From assembly GCF_008636115.1 (NCBI RefSeq), contig NZ_QLZD01000031.1:62001-126000 (forward strand): a stretch of 64,000 nucleotides of DNA. Reading direction: 5' to 3'. The stretch is from Candidatus Tokpelaia sp. (GTDB lineage: Bacteria; Pseudomonadota; Alphaproteobacteria; Rhizobiales; Rhizobiaceae). The position numbers and the translations under genes are program-made. The notes beneath the pieces were generated by a model. It ran no database searches and was not told the origin of the DNA. It was given only the letters and a program-made list of their open reading frames with translations. This document shows positions 46,170 to 56,275 of the stretch, one piece after another; positions within the stretch are counted from its first letter, which is position 1; each line of letters starts with the position of its first letter.

Positions 46170-46940
46170 ATGCTGGTTCTGGCTCTCGATACCGCATCTG
46201 TTTTCTGTTCTGCCGCTTTGGCGGAAAACGGTCATATTATTGCCGCGCGCCAGGATAATATCGGCACTGGCCATGCCGAGCATTTATTGCAGCAAATTGC
46301 CGCTCTTATGCGCAAAGCAGAGAAAAATTTTACCCAGATAGACCGTATCGGCGTTAATATCGGCCCGGGTTCTTTCACCGGCATACGCATTGGCGTGGCA
46401 GCCGCGCGCGCTTTGGCGCTGGCCCTGGCAAAACCTGCTATTGGCGTTAGCGCTTTTGCCGCATTGCGGGCGCAGGCTGTGGCCGAGAGCGGGCATAAAA
46501 CTGTGCCTGCCGTTTATGTGGTGCTGCAAGCGCCGCAAAACGGCCTTTACTGGCAATATTTTGCTGCTAATGGTGACAGCTCTGCCCCGCAAAGCGGCAC
46601 GGCAGAAGATATAGCTGCCTTTATGCGGCACCAACCGGCAAATGAGGCGCAGCAAACCGGCCGGGCGCAGGCAAGCCTGCTTATTGGCAGCGGCGCGGCC
46701 GGCCTGGCCGCTTTGCTGCCGCCGCAACAGGCCACCTGCCTGCGCATTGCCGGCTCGGCACCAACGGCCGATATTGCCTTTTTTGCAGCAGCAGCGGCAG
46801 AACTGCCGGCAAAAGCCGCCGCGCCGGTGCCGCTTTATATGCGCGCCCCGGCGGCTCAACCGCGCAAGGCAGAGCTGCCGGCAGCGGAAAAAAGCCGGGC
46901 TCAGGCGCAATACCAAAATAAAAAAGGCGGACCGGTGTGA
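46170..46940 (+). CDS. tsaB: tRNA threonylcarbamoyladenosine protein TsaB
   Basis: 256 residues. The ASKHA N-terminal half contains MLVLALDTAS, the NIGPGSFTGIRIG motif and AARALALAL, as in TsaB. The C-terminal half is Ala-rich and diverged, as usual. It supports TsaD in t6A37 synthesis. The stop overlaps the rimI start by 4 bp. Confidence 0.94.
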   Translation: MLVLALDTASVFCSAALAENGHIIAARQDNIGTGHAEHLLQQIAALMRKAEKNFTQIDRIGVNIGPGSFTGIRIGVAAARALALALAKPAIGVSAFAALRAQAVAESGHKTVPAVYVVLQAPQNGLYWQYFAANGDSSAPQSGTAEDIAAFMRHQPANEAQQTGRAQASLLIGSGAAGLAALLPPQQATCLRIAGSAPTADIAFFAAAAAELPAKAAAPVPLYMRAPAAQPRKAELPAAEKSRAQAQYQNKKGGPV

Positions 46941-47506
46941 GATATTTACCCTTTTTGCGCCGCCCGGCGCTGATTGTGCCGCTACTGCCTGAAGATGCGC
47001 CGGCGCTGCACCATTTGCATGAACAGGCTTTTTATCACGGCTGGGGTGCTGCGGCTTTTCAAAATTTTTTGAATGATTCGCGAATTATCGGGTTCGGCAG
47101 CCGGATTGCCGGTGAAAAACGGCGCTTTAGCGGTTTTATTCTGGCAAGATCTGTTTGCGGTGAAGCAGAAATTTTAACCTTTGCTGTCACCAGAGAGTAT
47201 CGCCGCCTCGGGCTTGGCCGCGCTTTGCTGGAGCATTTATTGCGGTTTTTATATCAGGAGCGGGTGAGAGCGCTGTTTCTGGAGGCAGATGAGCAAAATG
47301 CCCCCGCTCTGGCGCTTTACCGCGCTCTGGGTTTTCAGGAGACCGGACGGCGCAAGGCCTATTATAATAATGCGTCCGCAGCGGCAGCAGAGACAGGCAA
47401 AACAGCCGGCACAGTGCCGGGCGGCGATAATATCAAGCGTTCAGACGCTATTTTGTTTGAATACAGGCTGAAACAGCCGGCAAGCCGCTCTTCCCAAAAC
47501 CGGTAA
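46937..47506 (+). CDS. rimI: Ribosomal-protein-alanine N-acetyltransferase-like
   Basis: 189 residues, GTG start overlapping the tsaB stop (GTGA). One GNAT domain with the acetyl-CoA loop RRLGLGRALL and the C-terminal ALYRALGFQETGRRKAYY. RimI acetylates the N-terminus of ribosomal protein bS18. The C-terminal ~40 residues are low-complexity. Part of the tsaB-rimI-miaB run. Confidence 0.92.
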   Translation: MRYLPFLRRPALIVPLLPEDAPALHHLHEQAFYHGWGAAAFQNFLNDSRIIGFGSRIAGEKRRFSGFILARSVCGEAEILTFAVTREYRRLGLGRALLEHLLRFLYQERVRALFLEADEQNAPALALYRALGFQETGRRKAYYNNASAAAAETGKTAGTVPGGDNIKRSDAILFEYRLKQPASRSSQNR

Positions 47507-47525
47507 AAAACGGTAAAAGCACTTT

Positions 47526-48932
47526 ATGACCGATAAAAATATTACAACACCCCCGGCGGCGCGCAAATTTTTTATCAAGACTTATGGCTGTCAGATGAAT
47601 GTTTATGACAGCACGCGCATGAGCGATAATCTGAGCAGCGCCGGCTATGTGCCGACAGAAAAAGCAGAAGAGGCTGACCTTATTCTGCTCAATACCTGCC
47701 ATATTCGCGAAAAAGCCGATGAAAAGCTTTATTCCGACCTTGGCCGGCTGCGCCTGTTGCAGGAAGAGCGGGCAAAAAACAATGCCGCCGCGCCGATAAA
47801 AATCGGCGTTGCCGGCTGTGTGGCGCAGGCCGAGGGAGAAGAAATTCTGCGCCGTGTGCCGGCTGTAGATCTGGTTATCGGCCCGCAGACTTATCACCGC
47901 CTGCCGCAAATTTTAAGCCAGGTGGAAACGGGCGCCAAAATTGTCGAGACGGATTATGCTACAGAAGATAAATTTGATCATTTGCCGCTGCCGTCCGCAG
48001 CAGCAGTGCGGGCGCGCGGTGTCAGCGCTTTTTTGACTGTGCAGGAAGGCTGCGACAAATTTTGCACTTTTTGTGTCGTGCCTTATACGCGCGGGGCAGA
48101 AATTTCACGCCCGGCGGCGCAAATCATGCGCGAAGCCGAGCAGCTTATTGCCGGCGGGGTCAAAGAGCTCACGCTTTTAGGGCAAAATGTCAATGGCTGG
48201 CACGGGCTGGGGGCAGATGGCAGGGAATGGGATTTCAGCCGGCTATTATTTCATATGGCAAAAGAGCTGCCGGGGCTGCAACGCCTGCGTTACACCACCA
48301 GCCACCCGCGCGATATGACAGACAGCCTGATTGCCGCACATCGCGATTTGGCGGTGCTTATGCCTTATTTGCATTTGCCGGTGCAATCCGGCTCTGACCG
48401 GATATTAAAAGCCATGAATCGCCGCCATAAGGCTGATGATTATCGCCGATTGATAGAAGCTGTTCGCCGGGTTCGGCCGGATATTGCTCTTTCCGGTGAT
48501 TTTATTGTCGGTTTTCCCGGGGAAGAAGAGCAGGATTTTGCTGAGACAATGAGACTGGCAGCCGATATTGGCTATGCCTCGGCCTATTCTTTCAAATATT
48601 CGCCGCGCGCCGGCACACCGGGCGCGATCTTAAACGGGCAAGTGACTGAGAGCGCAAAAACCAGGCGGTTGCAGCAGTTGCAAGATTTGCTAAGCACCCA
48701 GCAAACGGCCTTTTTGCACAGCAAAATCGGCACAGTCACCAATATTTTGCTGGAAAAGCGCGGGCGGCATCAGGGGCAAATGATCGGCCGCTCACCATGG
48801 CTGCTGCCGGTAGCAGTGCAAACCGGGGCTGAAATCGGCACGGTAATAAAGGTGAAAATTGCCGCGGCCGAGCGTAACAGCCTGATTGCCGATGAAGCCG
48901 ATAAAACGGCAAAAGCGGTAAAATTTGCTTGA
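47526..48932 (+). CDS. miaB: tRNA-2-methylthio-N6-dimethylallyladenosine synthase
   Basis: 468 residues. UPF0004 domain with GCQMN and TCHIREKA, radical-SAM motif [15 protein letters not shown], and a C-terminal TRAM domain. It adds a methylthio group to i6A37 of tRNA using two Fe-S clusters. Twenty bp after rimI; same operon. Confidence 0.97.
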   Translation: MTDKNITTPPAARKFFIKTYGCQMNVYDSTRMSDNLSSAGYVPTEKAEEADLILLNTCHIREKADEKLYSDLGRLRLLQEERAKNNAAAPIKIGVAGCVAQAEGEEILRRVPAVDLVIGPQTYHRLPQILSQVETGAKIVETDYATEDKFDHLPLPSAAAVRARGVSAFLTVQEGCDKFCTFCVVPYTRGAEISRPAAQIMREAEQLIAGGVKELTLLGQNVNGWHGLGADGREWDFSRLLFHMAKELPGLQRLRYTTSHPRDMTDSLIAAHRDLAVLMPYLHLPVQSGSDRILKAMNRRHKADDYRRLIEAVRRVRPDIALSGDFIVGFPGEEEQDFAETMRLAADIGYASAYSFKYSPRAGTPGAILNGQVTESAKTRRLQQLQDLLSTQQTAFLHSKIGTVTNILLEKRGRHQGQMIGRSPWLLPVAVQTGAEIGTVIKVKIAAAERNSLIADEADKTAKAVKFA

Positions 48933-49116
48933 ATCTGTTGCTGTTTTGCTGCTTTCTCCGGCATTTGTCATAAAATTATCGCCGGCCTATGGTTTTTGCC
49001 GGCAGATTTCGTATATTTCAGGGGGGAGAGAAATTATAGGGGCGTGCCCTGTTTATCTCTCAAGCCTGTTGCTTGAAAAGCGGGCGCATTGCAGCATAAT
49101 TTGGCTATAGCGGCAT

Positions 49117-50268
49117 ATGGAAGAAAAAAGCTCAGCAGATTTATTGCAACATTCCTTTATTTTTGCCGATAATCATGCGGCGCGGCTGGTTTGCGGCATA
49201 TGTGATGAAAATCTCGCAATTATTGAGCAGCAGCTACAGGTAAAATTTCACCGGCGCGGCAATAAATTGCAGCTTGCCGGCGCGGGGGAAAGCCGGCAAC
49301 AGGCGCAAAAAGTATTAACCCGCCTTTATCGGCTGGTAAAGGCCGGCACTGTGCCCGGCCGGGCAGAAACAGCAGGGGCGCTGGCGATTATCAAAACGCT
49401 GAAAGCCCCGGCTTCATTACCGCGCCCGCCCCTGCCGCCTCAACCGGAAAAAGGAGCTATCACACCCATGCCTGCAAAAATCCGCTCTGTTGCTACTGCT
49501 GCGCCGGTGAGCGCCGGGGCGCCGGCGGCTTTTGCCCATATTGCCACGCGCAAAAAAATTATTTATGCGCGCACACCGGGGCAAAATGCCTACATTGCCG
49601 CCATGCAAAAAGCGCAGCTTGTTTTCGGCCTTGGCCCCGCCGGCACAGGCAAAACTTATCTGGCAGTTGCTTATGCCGCCTCATTGCTGGAAAACGGCCT
49701 GGTGGAGCGCATTATTTTATCGCGCCCGGCCGTGGAAGCAGGAGAAAGGCTGGGGTTTTTGCCCGGTGATATGAAAGATAAGGTAGACCCCTATTTGCGC
49801 CCGCTTTATGACGCGCTTTATGATATAATGCCGGCTGAAAAAGTGGAGCGCGCTTTGGTGCGGGATAATATTGAAATTGCCCCGCTCGCTTTTATGCGCG
49901 GGCGTACTTTGGCGCATGCCGCCATTATTCTGGACGAAGCACAAAACACCACGCCAATGCAGATGAAAATGCTGCTGACAAGGCTGGGAGAAGGCTCGCA
50001 TATGGTGATAAACGGCGATCCCAGCCAGATAGATTTGCCCGCCGGCCAGCAATCAGGCCTGCTTGATGCGGCAAATTTGCTGGGCGCTATTGATAATATT
50101 GCGCTTATCCGCTTTGCCGATGATGATGTGGTGCGCCACCCGCTGGTAGCTGCCATTATTCGCGCTTATGCACAAAAAACAGCCATCAGGCCGGAGCCGG
50201 AATTGAGCCGCAGGCATGCAGCCGAGCCTGACAGGCAGCAAAAACGCAATAAAGAACAGGCGCTTTAG
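49117..50268 (+). CDS. PhoH-like ATPase (YbeZ)
   Basis: 383 residues. An N-terminal domain (about 1-75) precedes a proline-rich linker and the PhoH ATPase core with Walker A GPAGTGKT and Walker B ILDEAQN. PhoH/YbeZ works with YbeY in rRNA and RNA metabolism. It lies directly before ybeY. Confidence 0.94.
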   Translation: MEEKSSADLLQHSFIFADNHAARLVCGICDENLAIIEQQLQVKFHRRGNKLQLAGAGESRQQAQKVLTRLYRLVKAGTVPGRAETAGALAIIKTLKAPASLPRPPLPPQPEKGAITPMPAKIRSVATAAPVSAGAPAAFAHIATRKKIIYARTPGQNAYIAAMQKAQLVFGLGPAGTGKTYLAVAYAASLLENGLVERIILSRPAVEAGERLGFLPGDMKDKVDPYLRPLYDALYDIMPAEKVERALVRDNIEIAPLAFMRGRTLAHAAIILDEAQNTTPMQMKMLLTRLGEGSHMVINGDPSQIDLPAGQQSGLLDAANLLGAIDNIALIRFADDDVVRHPLVAAIIRAYAQKTAIRPEPELSRRHAAEPDRQQKRNKEQAL

Positions 50269-50284
50269 TCAAAGCCGCGATATT

Positions 50285-50767
50285 ATGGCAAAAATCACCA
50301 TTGATATGAGCATTGAAGCCGGTAATTGGGGTGAAGCGCGGCCTTTGCGCCGCCTGGCCGAGCGAGTGGTTGCGGCTTTGTTTGCCCTGCCTTATTTGCG
50401 CGGCAGCACCGGCGAATTAAGCCTGGTTTTTACCGATAATGCTCATATACGCGCGGTTAATGCGCAATGGCGGCAGCAGGATAAAGCGACAAATGTGCTG
50501 TCTTTCCCCGCTTTTCCCATAAAAGCAGGGGAAAAGCCGCAAATTATGCTGGGCGATGTAATTTTGGCCTATGAAACAGTGAAAGCAGAAGCAGAGCTGG
50601 AAAACAAGCCGCTTAATAATCATATCAGCCATTTGCTGCTGCATGGCTGCCTGCATCTTCTGGGCTATGATCATGAAACAGCAGAAGAAGCTGCAATTAT
50701 GGAAAATCTGGAAAGAAAGATTTTGGCAGACCTTGCCATTGACGATCCTTATGCCGAAGTTTTATAA
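50285..50767 (+). CDS. ybeY: Endoribonuclease YbeY
   Basis: About 160 residues from the ATG at 50285 (MAKITID); the longer frame overlaps phoH. The zinc motif HGCLHLLGYDHE is intact. YbeY matures 16S rRNA and helps ribosome quality control. Operon with phoH and corC. Confidence 0.95.
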   Translation: MAKITIDMSIEAGNWGEARPLRRLAERVVAALFALPYLRGSTGELSLVFTDNAHIRAVNAQWRQQDKATNVLSFPAFPIKAGEKPQIMLGDVILAYETVKAEAELENKPLNNHISHLLLHGCLHLLGYDHETAEEAAIMENLERKILADLAIDDPYAEVL

Positions 50768-50838
50768 AATCAATGAGAAGTCTGCCGGCCGGCAGACTGG
50801 GCGCAGCGCCTTAAAGCGGAGTTTGATTAAAAATTATC

Positions 50839-51948
50839 ATGAATACTATACTGCCTGAGCGGGAGCGAAAAAAGCATAAACAAAGCCGGGAAACCGGCCC
50901 AACAGGGGATAAAGGCAGCACCAAGGCTTCAACCCCGCCGGCGCCCGCAAGCCGCGCGCCGGAGCCTGCCTCTCACAGCCGACAAGCGCCGGGAGAAGAA
51001 CCCGCTATAGCGGCGCAGCCGGAAAGACGCTCGCTGTTAAAGGGCCTGTTCGGCTTTTTAGGCAATCATCAGGATAATAATTTTGAACAGGCGGAAACAG
51101 GCGATGAATTTACCGCGCCGGAGCCGGCAGGGTGGACAGTGCAGGAAAAACGCATGCTGGCCAATATTGCCGAGCTGCATGGCGCGCGCGTGGCTGATAT
51201 TATGATTCCCCGTGCCGATATTGAGGCGCTGGAGCTGAATAAAAGCCTGGGCGAGGCTTTGCAGCTCTTTGAGCAATCAGGGCATTCCCGTCTGCCGGTT
51301 TATGCCGAAACACTTGATGATCCGCGCGGCATGATTCATATTCGTGATTTGCTGAATTATATTACCCGGGTCGGCTTTGGCCGGGCAGAAGCCGATAAGG
51401 GGGAAGCGGACAGCGACAAAAATTTTGCCGCGCTCAATTTAAACATGCCGATAAGCCGGCTGGATATTATTCGCGATGTTTTATTTGTCCCCGCCTCACA
51501 ACCGGCCGGGCGGCTTTTGGCGCGCATGCAGGCCAGCCGCACCCAAATGGCGCTGGTTATTGACGAGCATGGCGGCACAGACGGGCTGGTATCAATGGAA
51601 GATATTGTCGAGCTGATTGTCGGCGATATTGAAGATGAGCATGATGAAGCAGAGGCCGATATTGTCAAAGAGGGGCAAAATAGCTGGATTATTGATGCCG
51701 CGGCCGAGCTGGAAGAATTGCAGGATAAATTGGGCATGGATTTTGCCGATAATGCTCTGGCGCAAGAGGTTGATACACTTGGCGGCCTGATTGTCACCGC
51801 GCTGGATCGTATCCCCGCCCGCGGTGAAAAAGTGGAAATTATGCCCGATTATATTTTCCAGATATTGGACGCAGATAGAAGGCGTATCAAGCGTATCCGC
51901 CTGATACGCTGTGGGCCGCAGGCCGAAACCCCGCCCTCTCACAGTTAA
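50839..51948 (+). CDS. CBS-domain CorC/HlyC-type protein
   Basis: 369 residues. A proline-rich N-terminus (about 1-90) precedes two CBS domains (IMIPRADIEAL..., then LVIDEHGGTDGLVSMEDIVELIVGDI) and a CorC_HlyC domain. There is no DUF21 membrane part, so this is the soluble CorC-type form. It is linked to Mg/Co efflux, and to haemolysin TlyC in some genera. Conserved between ybeY and lnt. Confidence 0.93.
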   Translation: MNTILPERERKKHKQSRETGPTGDKGSTKASTPPAPASRAPEPASHSRQAPGEEPAIAAQPERRSLLKGLFGFLGNHQDNNFEQAETGDEFTAPEPAGWTVQEKRMLANIAELHGARVADIMIPRADIEALELNKSLGEALQLFEQSGHSRLPVYAETLDDPRGMIHIRDLLNYITRVGFGRAEADKGEADSDKNFAALNLNMPISRLDIIRDVLFVPASQPAGRLLARMQASRTQMALVIDEHGGTDGLVSMEDIVELIVGDIEDEHDEAEADIVKEGQNSWIIDAAAELEELQDKLGMDFADNALAQEVDTLGGLIVTALDRIPARGEKVEIMPDYIFQILDADRRRIKRIRLIRCGPQAETPPSHS

Positions 51949-52079
51949 AATCCGGCGAAAAGCTGTGGCGCGGCCGTCTGAAACGGGCGAGACTGCACAC
52001 TATCCTTCGCTGAAAAGCCGGCGGAGAATTATTGTGCAGGCCGTCAGGTAACTGCCCAAAATAATGAGAAAAACGCGCT

Positions 52080-53732
52080 ATGTTGAAAAGCAGCTCCGGT
52101 TTTTTGCCTCAGGCGGCGCTATGCGGTTTTTACCGGCAATTAGCGCGGCTTAAAGGCGCCCGGCGGCAAGGTGCAGCTTTTCTCCTTGGCGCTTTAGCGG
52201 CGGCGGCATTGCCGCCTTTTTATCTTATCCCGCTGTGTTTTATCAGCTTTTCTGCTTTTGTGCTGCTGTTGGATACGCTTGCCAGCAAGGCGCCCGGGCA
52301 GCCCGGCCGGAGCTGGCGCATATTGCGTCTGGCCGCGGCGACCGGCTGGTTTTTCGGCTTTGGCTATTTTACCGCCGGGCTGTGGTGGCTGGCTAATGCC
52401 ATGACTGTGGATATGCGTCAATTCGGCTGGGCTATACCCTTCGCCATTTTTGGCCTGCCCGCCTTTTTGGCCTGTTATTATGCGCTGGCGGGTTTTCTTG
52501 CCATGCTGTTCTGGCGCCGCGGCCTTGCCCGCATAGCGGTTTTAAGCCTTGCCTTTGCCCTGGCAGAATATTGGCGCGGCCTGTTATTTACCGGCTTTCC
52601 GTGGAATGCTATCGGCTATAGTGCCATGCCCTGCCCGGTTTTAATGCAGCTTGATGCCCTTATCGGCCTTAACGGCATGAATGCGCTGGCAGTTTTTATT
52701 TACAGCCTGCCGGCTTTGGCTTTCACCGCCTCTCCCTTTAATAAAAGCGGCGGCGCCAGGCTGGGCTTAAGCCTGTGCCTGGCGCTGATCATTGCCGATA
52801 CAGGCTTTGGCGTCTGGCGGCTGGCCGGAGCTTCAACCTCGTCCAATATAATGAGTCTGCGCTTGCGGCTGGTGCAACCTGCTATCCCGCAAGAAGAAAA
52901 ACAGGACGCCGCAGGGCGGGCGGCAAATTTTGCCAAATTGCTGTCTTTAAGCCGTGCTGCGCCAAAAAACGGCGGCAAGCGGCCCGATCTGATTATCTGG
53001 CCGGAAACGGCAGTGCCCTATTTGCTGGATTATAATCAGGCCGCGCTGGCGCACATCGGCCGCAACCTGCAGCCGGGGCAACTGCTGCTGGCCGGCGCTG
53101 TGCGGGTGGAAGAACAAGAGCTGACAAAGCCGGCTGCCGCCAATAAGGACAGTGCTGAACCCGGCACAATAGCGGCCGCAAGCAATAATACGGAAAATAG
53201 TGACAAGCCGGCCGGCCGCTACCGCTTTTATAATTCCATGTTGCTGATTGATTCTTCCGGCCGGATTATTGCTCATGCCGACAAAGTGCATCTTGTGCCC
53301 TTTGGCGAATATTTGCCGCTGCCCCGCCTGGCGCGCTATTTTAACCTGCAGGCGCTGGCCGCAGCGGCCGGCCCCTATAGCGCCGCCGATACACGCCGGT
53401 CTATTAGTTTGCCGGATAATATTTCCATTTTGCCACTCATTTGCTATGAGGCCATATTCCCGCAGGAAAGCCGCCTGAAAGGCAATAAAAAGGCTGAATT
53501 TATTGTCAATATTACCAATGATGCTTGGTTTGGCAATACGCCGGGGCCGCGCCAGCATTTGGCACAGGCGCGGTTGCGCGCAGTAGAGCAGAAAAAGCCG
53601 CTTATCCGCGTGGCCAATAGCGGCATTTCTGCCTATATTGATGCTTATGGCCGTGAGCACGCGGCCTTGCCGCTGGGCCGGAGCGATTTTCTTGATATTG
53701 ATGTGCCCCTGCCAAAACCGGCAAAACATTAA
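52080..53732 (+). CDS. lnt: Apolipoprotein N-acyltransferase
   Basis: 550 residues. Six or more membrane segments in the first ~250 residues, then a nitrilase-like domain with the catalytic Glu (WPETAVPY), Lys (DKVHLVPFGEY) and Cys (ICYEAIFP). It adds the third acyl chain to lipoproteins such as the Omp10 encoded at 26 kb. The regulator and metK genes that follow lnt in many Rhizobiales are absent. Confidence 0.96.
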   Translation: MLKSSSGFLPQAALCGFYRQLARLKGARRQGAAFLLGALAAAALPPFYLIPLCFISFSAFVLLLDTLASKAPGQPGRSWRILRLAAATGWFFGFGYFTAGLWWLANAMTVDMRQFGWAIPFAIFGLPAFLACYYALAGFLAMLFWRRGLARIAVLSLAFALAEYWRGLLFTGFPWNAIGYSAMPCPVLMQLDALIGLNGMNALAVFIYSLPALAFTASPFNKSGGARLGLSLCLALIIADTGFGVWRLAGASTSSNIMSLRLRLVQPAIPQEEKQDAAGRAANFAKLLSLSRAAPKNGGKRPDLIIWPETAVPYLLDYNQAALAHIGRNLQPGQLLLAGAVRVEEQELTKPAAANKDSAEPGTIAAASNNTENSDKPAGRYRFYNSMLLIDSSGRIIAHADKVHLVPFGEYLPLPRLARYFNLQALAAAAGPYSAADTRRSISLPDNISILPLICYEAIFPQESRLKGNKKAEFIVNITNDAWFGNTPGPRQHLAQARLRAVEQKKPLIRVANSGISAYIDAYGREHAALPLGRSDFLDIDVPLPKPAKH

Positions 53733-54205
53733 AGGCTGTTTTGCTGTTTATTCAGCCGGATACCGGGCCGCGAGCTATTGACCGTATCGGCATAATTTAA
53801 AATTATATAATTTCTCAAATTTTACACTTTTGGCGCCACAGTGAGATGCCACCCAAGGCAGCAAGTGCCCTTTCCCCGCGGCAGGACGCGAATTGCCCGC
53901 CGGCCTCACAGCAAAGCTGCCGCAGGCGGCAATAATTGCCTGCACCGCGCGGCCTTTAATTTGCTGCTCTACTTAAGAAATGTCATGGCCTGTTTTATAA
54001 AAGCAAGGCGATATTATAATTTATCGAGCATAAGAAACAAAAGAGTTTTTACCTCTTGTCATTATATATTTTTGCTGCGCAATATTAGCAGAATCTTCAG
54101 CGAAAATAAAAGAGCGGGGGAAAGCAGCAGATATTCTCCTGCCCCAAATCAGGCAAAAATATGCCCCCCAGACATAGAATTATATTGGCGAGCTGTGCGT
54201 TCTGC
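53733..54205. other. Intergenic region after lnt
   Basis: About 470 bp. I see no gene with a start site and no strong hairpin. Confidence 0.4.
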
Positions 54206-54403
54206 TTAAAATATCAGCGAACGCGACTTTCTTTCGGCGATTTTCTCTTCGCCAGGAATGAGTCTTTGAGCCTCTCCCGGAAGGTACAAAATAAACCTGA
54301 GTTCCACTCCGCCATTAGGGTATTTGCCCACTGGGCAAGCGCCAATATCAGCTGCTTTAGCGTGTTTGTGCAGGCGTTTCAACTCATTTTCCGCAACAGG
54401 CAT
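54206..54403 (-). CDS. Possible small protein
   Basis: 65 codons from an ATG at 54403 (MPVAENELKRLHKHAK), charged, without a clear ribosome-binding site. It could be real or chance. No family recognised. Confidence 0.25.
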   Translation of the reverse strand: MPVAENELKRLHKHAKAADIGACPVGKYPNGGVELRFILYLPGEAQRLIPGEEKIAERKSRSLIF

Positions 54404-54613
54404 TTTAGCCCCAAACCTTGCTTGTTCCTTGTTGTTTTTCTGCGAAAACTGTAAAAAACTTATATAATAGTGCCTCTCAGGCTGCAACAAATAGTGGCGG
54501 GTCAGAGAGCAATGCTGCTCATGGAAAACATAATTATCCAGATAACACGGCAAAATACAAAAAGACAGGTTTCCCTGCCTTTTCGCACCTTTTCGCCTAT
54601 GCCTTGGCGGGCT

Positions 54614-56272
54614 TTACTTTTTCTGCTTTGCGCCCGGCTTTTTCTTCAGCACCGCTTTCGCGCCCGTCTCGGCTCCGGTCATTATTTTCTGCCTATGCGG
54701 CTCTGCCCGCCTTGCCCCCTTGCCAATAGCTGTTTGCTCATGCCGCCTGTGCCGCACTCTGACAGTTCTGCGGCGCCTGCCGCGCCAAATGAGGCAGCGC
54801 ACCAGCCACAGCAGAATCAGCAGGACAATAATCCCGCCAATTATGGTCAATAGCACCGCATGCTTAATCAGAAACGGCATTTTGCCGCCGCCCAGCACTG
54901 TTTTAACCTCAGCCGCGGTAATTTTTTCATCATTATTACCGAAATTATTGCGCACATAATTCACGACTGCGGCGATTTGCTCTTCATTCATCGCGTCAAA
55001 AATCGGATTAGTGGAAGCCAAAAAGCCGGGCATGGAATATTTTCTGTCGGCACCATTACGCTCAAGCCCATAAGCAATGGTCATAATCAGCGAATCCGCA
55101 TTGGCCACCCCGACAGCACGATTTTGCAGCAGCGAGGGCGAGCTGTCATCATCGGCACCCTGACCGTTTGCCCCATGGCAGGCGGCACAGGCCGTATTAT
55201 ACAGCACCGCTCCATTAACGGTAGAAGAAACAGAAGAATAGGGCGCCGCACTCCCCGCCAGCGGAAACTCATATTGGGTAAAATCCGTATCAATGGGTTT
55301 ATGCGCCGCAAAAGCCGGAGTAATCTGCCCTTTTGTCGGCAGAGGCGGCACAGTTTTAATATAAGCGGCAATGGCCTTTAAATCACTCTCCTTCATATAA
55401 CGGAAACTATATTCCACCGCTTCGGCCATGGGGCCGTTAGCCTGTGATTTATTGCGCACATGCCCGGTTTTCAAATAAGTGACAATTTCCTGATCGCTCC
55501 AGCCGCCAAGGCCGCCGACAGGATCGGAAGTAAGGTTAGGCGCCCACCAGCCGCCGACAACCGCGCCGGCAAGATAATTTCTCTTGCTTTCCGCCATTAA
55601 AAAATTGCGCGGCGTATGGCAGGTGCCGCAATGGGCCGGCCCGTCCACCAGATAGCGGCCGCGATTTACCTGCATTGTAACAGCGGGATCCGGCTCAAAG
55701 CGCTTATTATTCAGAAACAGCATGTTCCACAGCGCCAGCCCTGCCCTGAAATTAAAGGGGAATTTCATGCCGGTTTGCACAGCGGGCACCGTATCAACAG
55801 GCGCTACACCGCGCATAAAATAAACATAAAGCGCATGAATATCATCATCTGTCATCAGGCTATAATCCGTATAAGGCATAGCGGGATAAAGATGTGTGCC
55901 GTCCGGAGCAATACCTTCACGTATAGCGCGGGCGAAATCGTCTTCACTCCAGCTACCAATGCCGAATTGCCTGGAAGGCGTAATATTGCTGGAGACAATC
56001 TGCCCTATCGGCAGGTTGAAAATATAGCCGCCGGCGAAAGGCTGGCCGCTAATCGGGTGTTTCACCGTATGGCAGGCGCCGCAATCCGATGCAATGGCAA
56101 GATAACGGCCGCGCTCCAGCACCGCCTGTTCTGAGCCGGCAGCTTTATTATTGCCGGCGGCACCGGCAAACTGCACCACGGCCGGGCCGCTCCGGGCAAA
56201 AGCAGCAGGCGGGGCAAGCATGGCAGCCGCCAGCGCCAGGACGGGAAGCGTAAAATAAGCTAAAAACCGCAT
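54614..56272 (-). CDS. Tri-haem cytochrome c subunit of a membrane dehydrogenase
   Basis: 552 residues with a signal peptide (AFA end at about 26). Three haem c motifs: CGACH (64-68), CGTCH (215-219), CAACH (362-366), each in a cytochrome c fold. One C-terminal membrane helix (about 470-495) and a basic tail. This is the cytochrome subunit of gluconate-, sorbitol-, fructose- or glucose-type FAD dehydrogenases; it passes electrons to ubiquinone. Four bases separate it from the flavoprotein gene. Confidence 0.93.
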   Translation of the reverse strand: MRFLAYFTLPVLALAAAMLAPPAAFARSGPAVVQFAGAAGNNKAAGSEQAVLERGRYLAIASDCGACHTVKHPISGQPFAGGYIFNLPIGQIVSSNITPSRQFGIGSWSEDDFARAIREGIAPDGTHLYPAMPYTDYSLMTDDDIHALYVYFMRGVAPVDTVPAVQTGMKFPFNFRAGLALWNMLFLNNKRFEPDPAVTMQVNRGRYLVDGPAHCGTCHTPRNFLMAESKRNYLAGAVVGGWWAPNLTSDPVGGLGGWSDQEIVTYLKTGHVRNKSQANGPMAEAVEYSFRYMKESDLKAIAAYIKTVPPLPTKGQITPAFAAHKPIDTDFTQYEFPLAGSAAPYSSVSSTVNGAVLYNTACAACHGANGQGADDDSSPSLLQNRAVGVANADSLIMTIAYGLERNGADRKYSMPGFLASTNPIFDAMNEEQIAAVVNYVRNNFGNNDEKITAAEVKTVLGGGKMPFLIKHAVLLTIIGGIIVLLILLWLVRCLIWRGRRRRTVRVRHRRHEQTAIGKGARRAEPHRQKIMTGAETGAKAVLKKKPGAKQKK

Positions 56273-56275
56273 GGC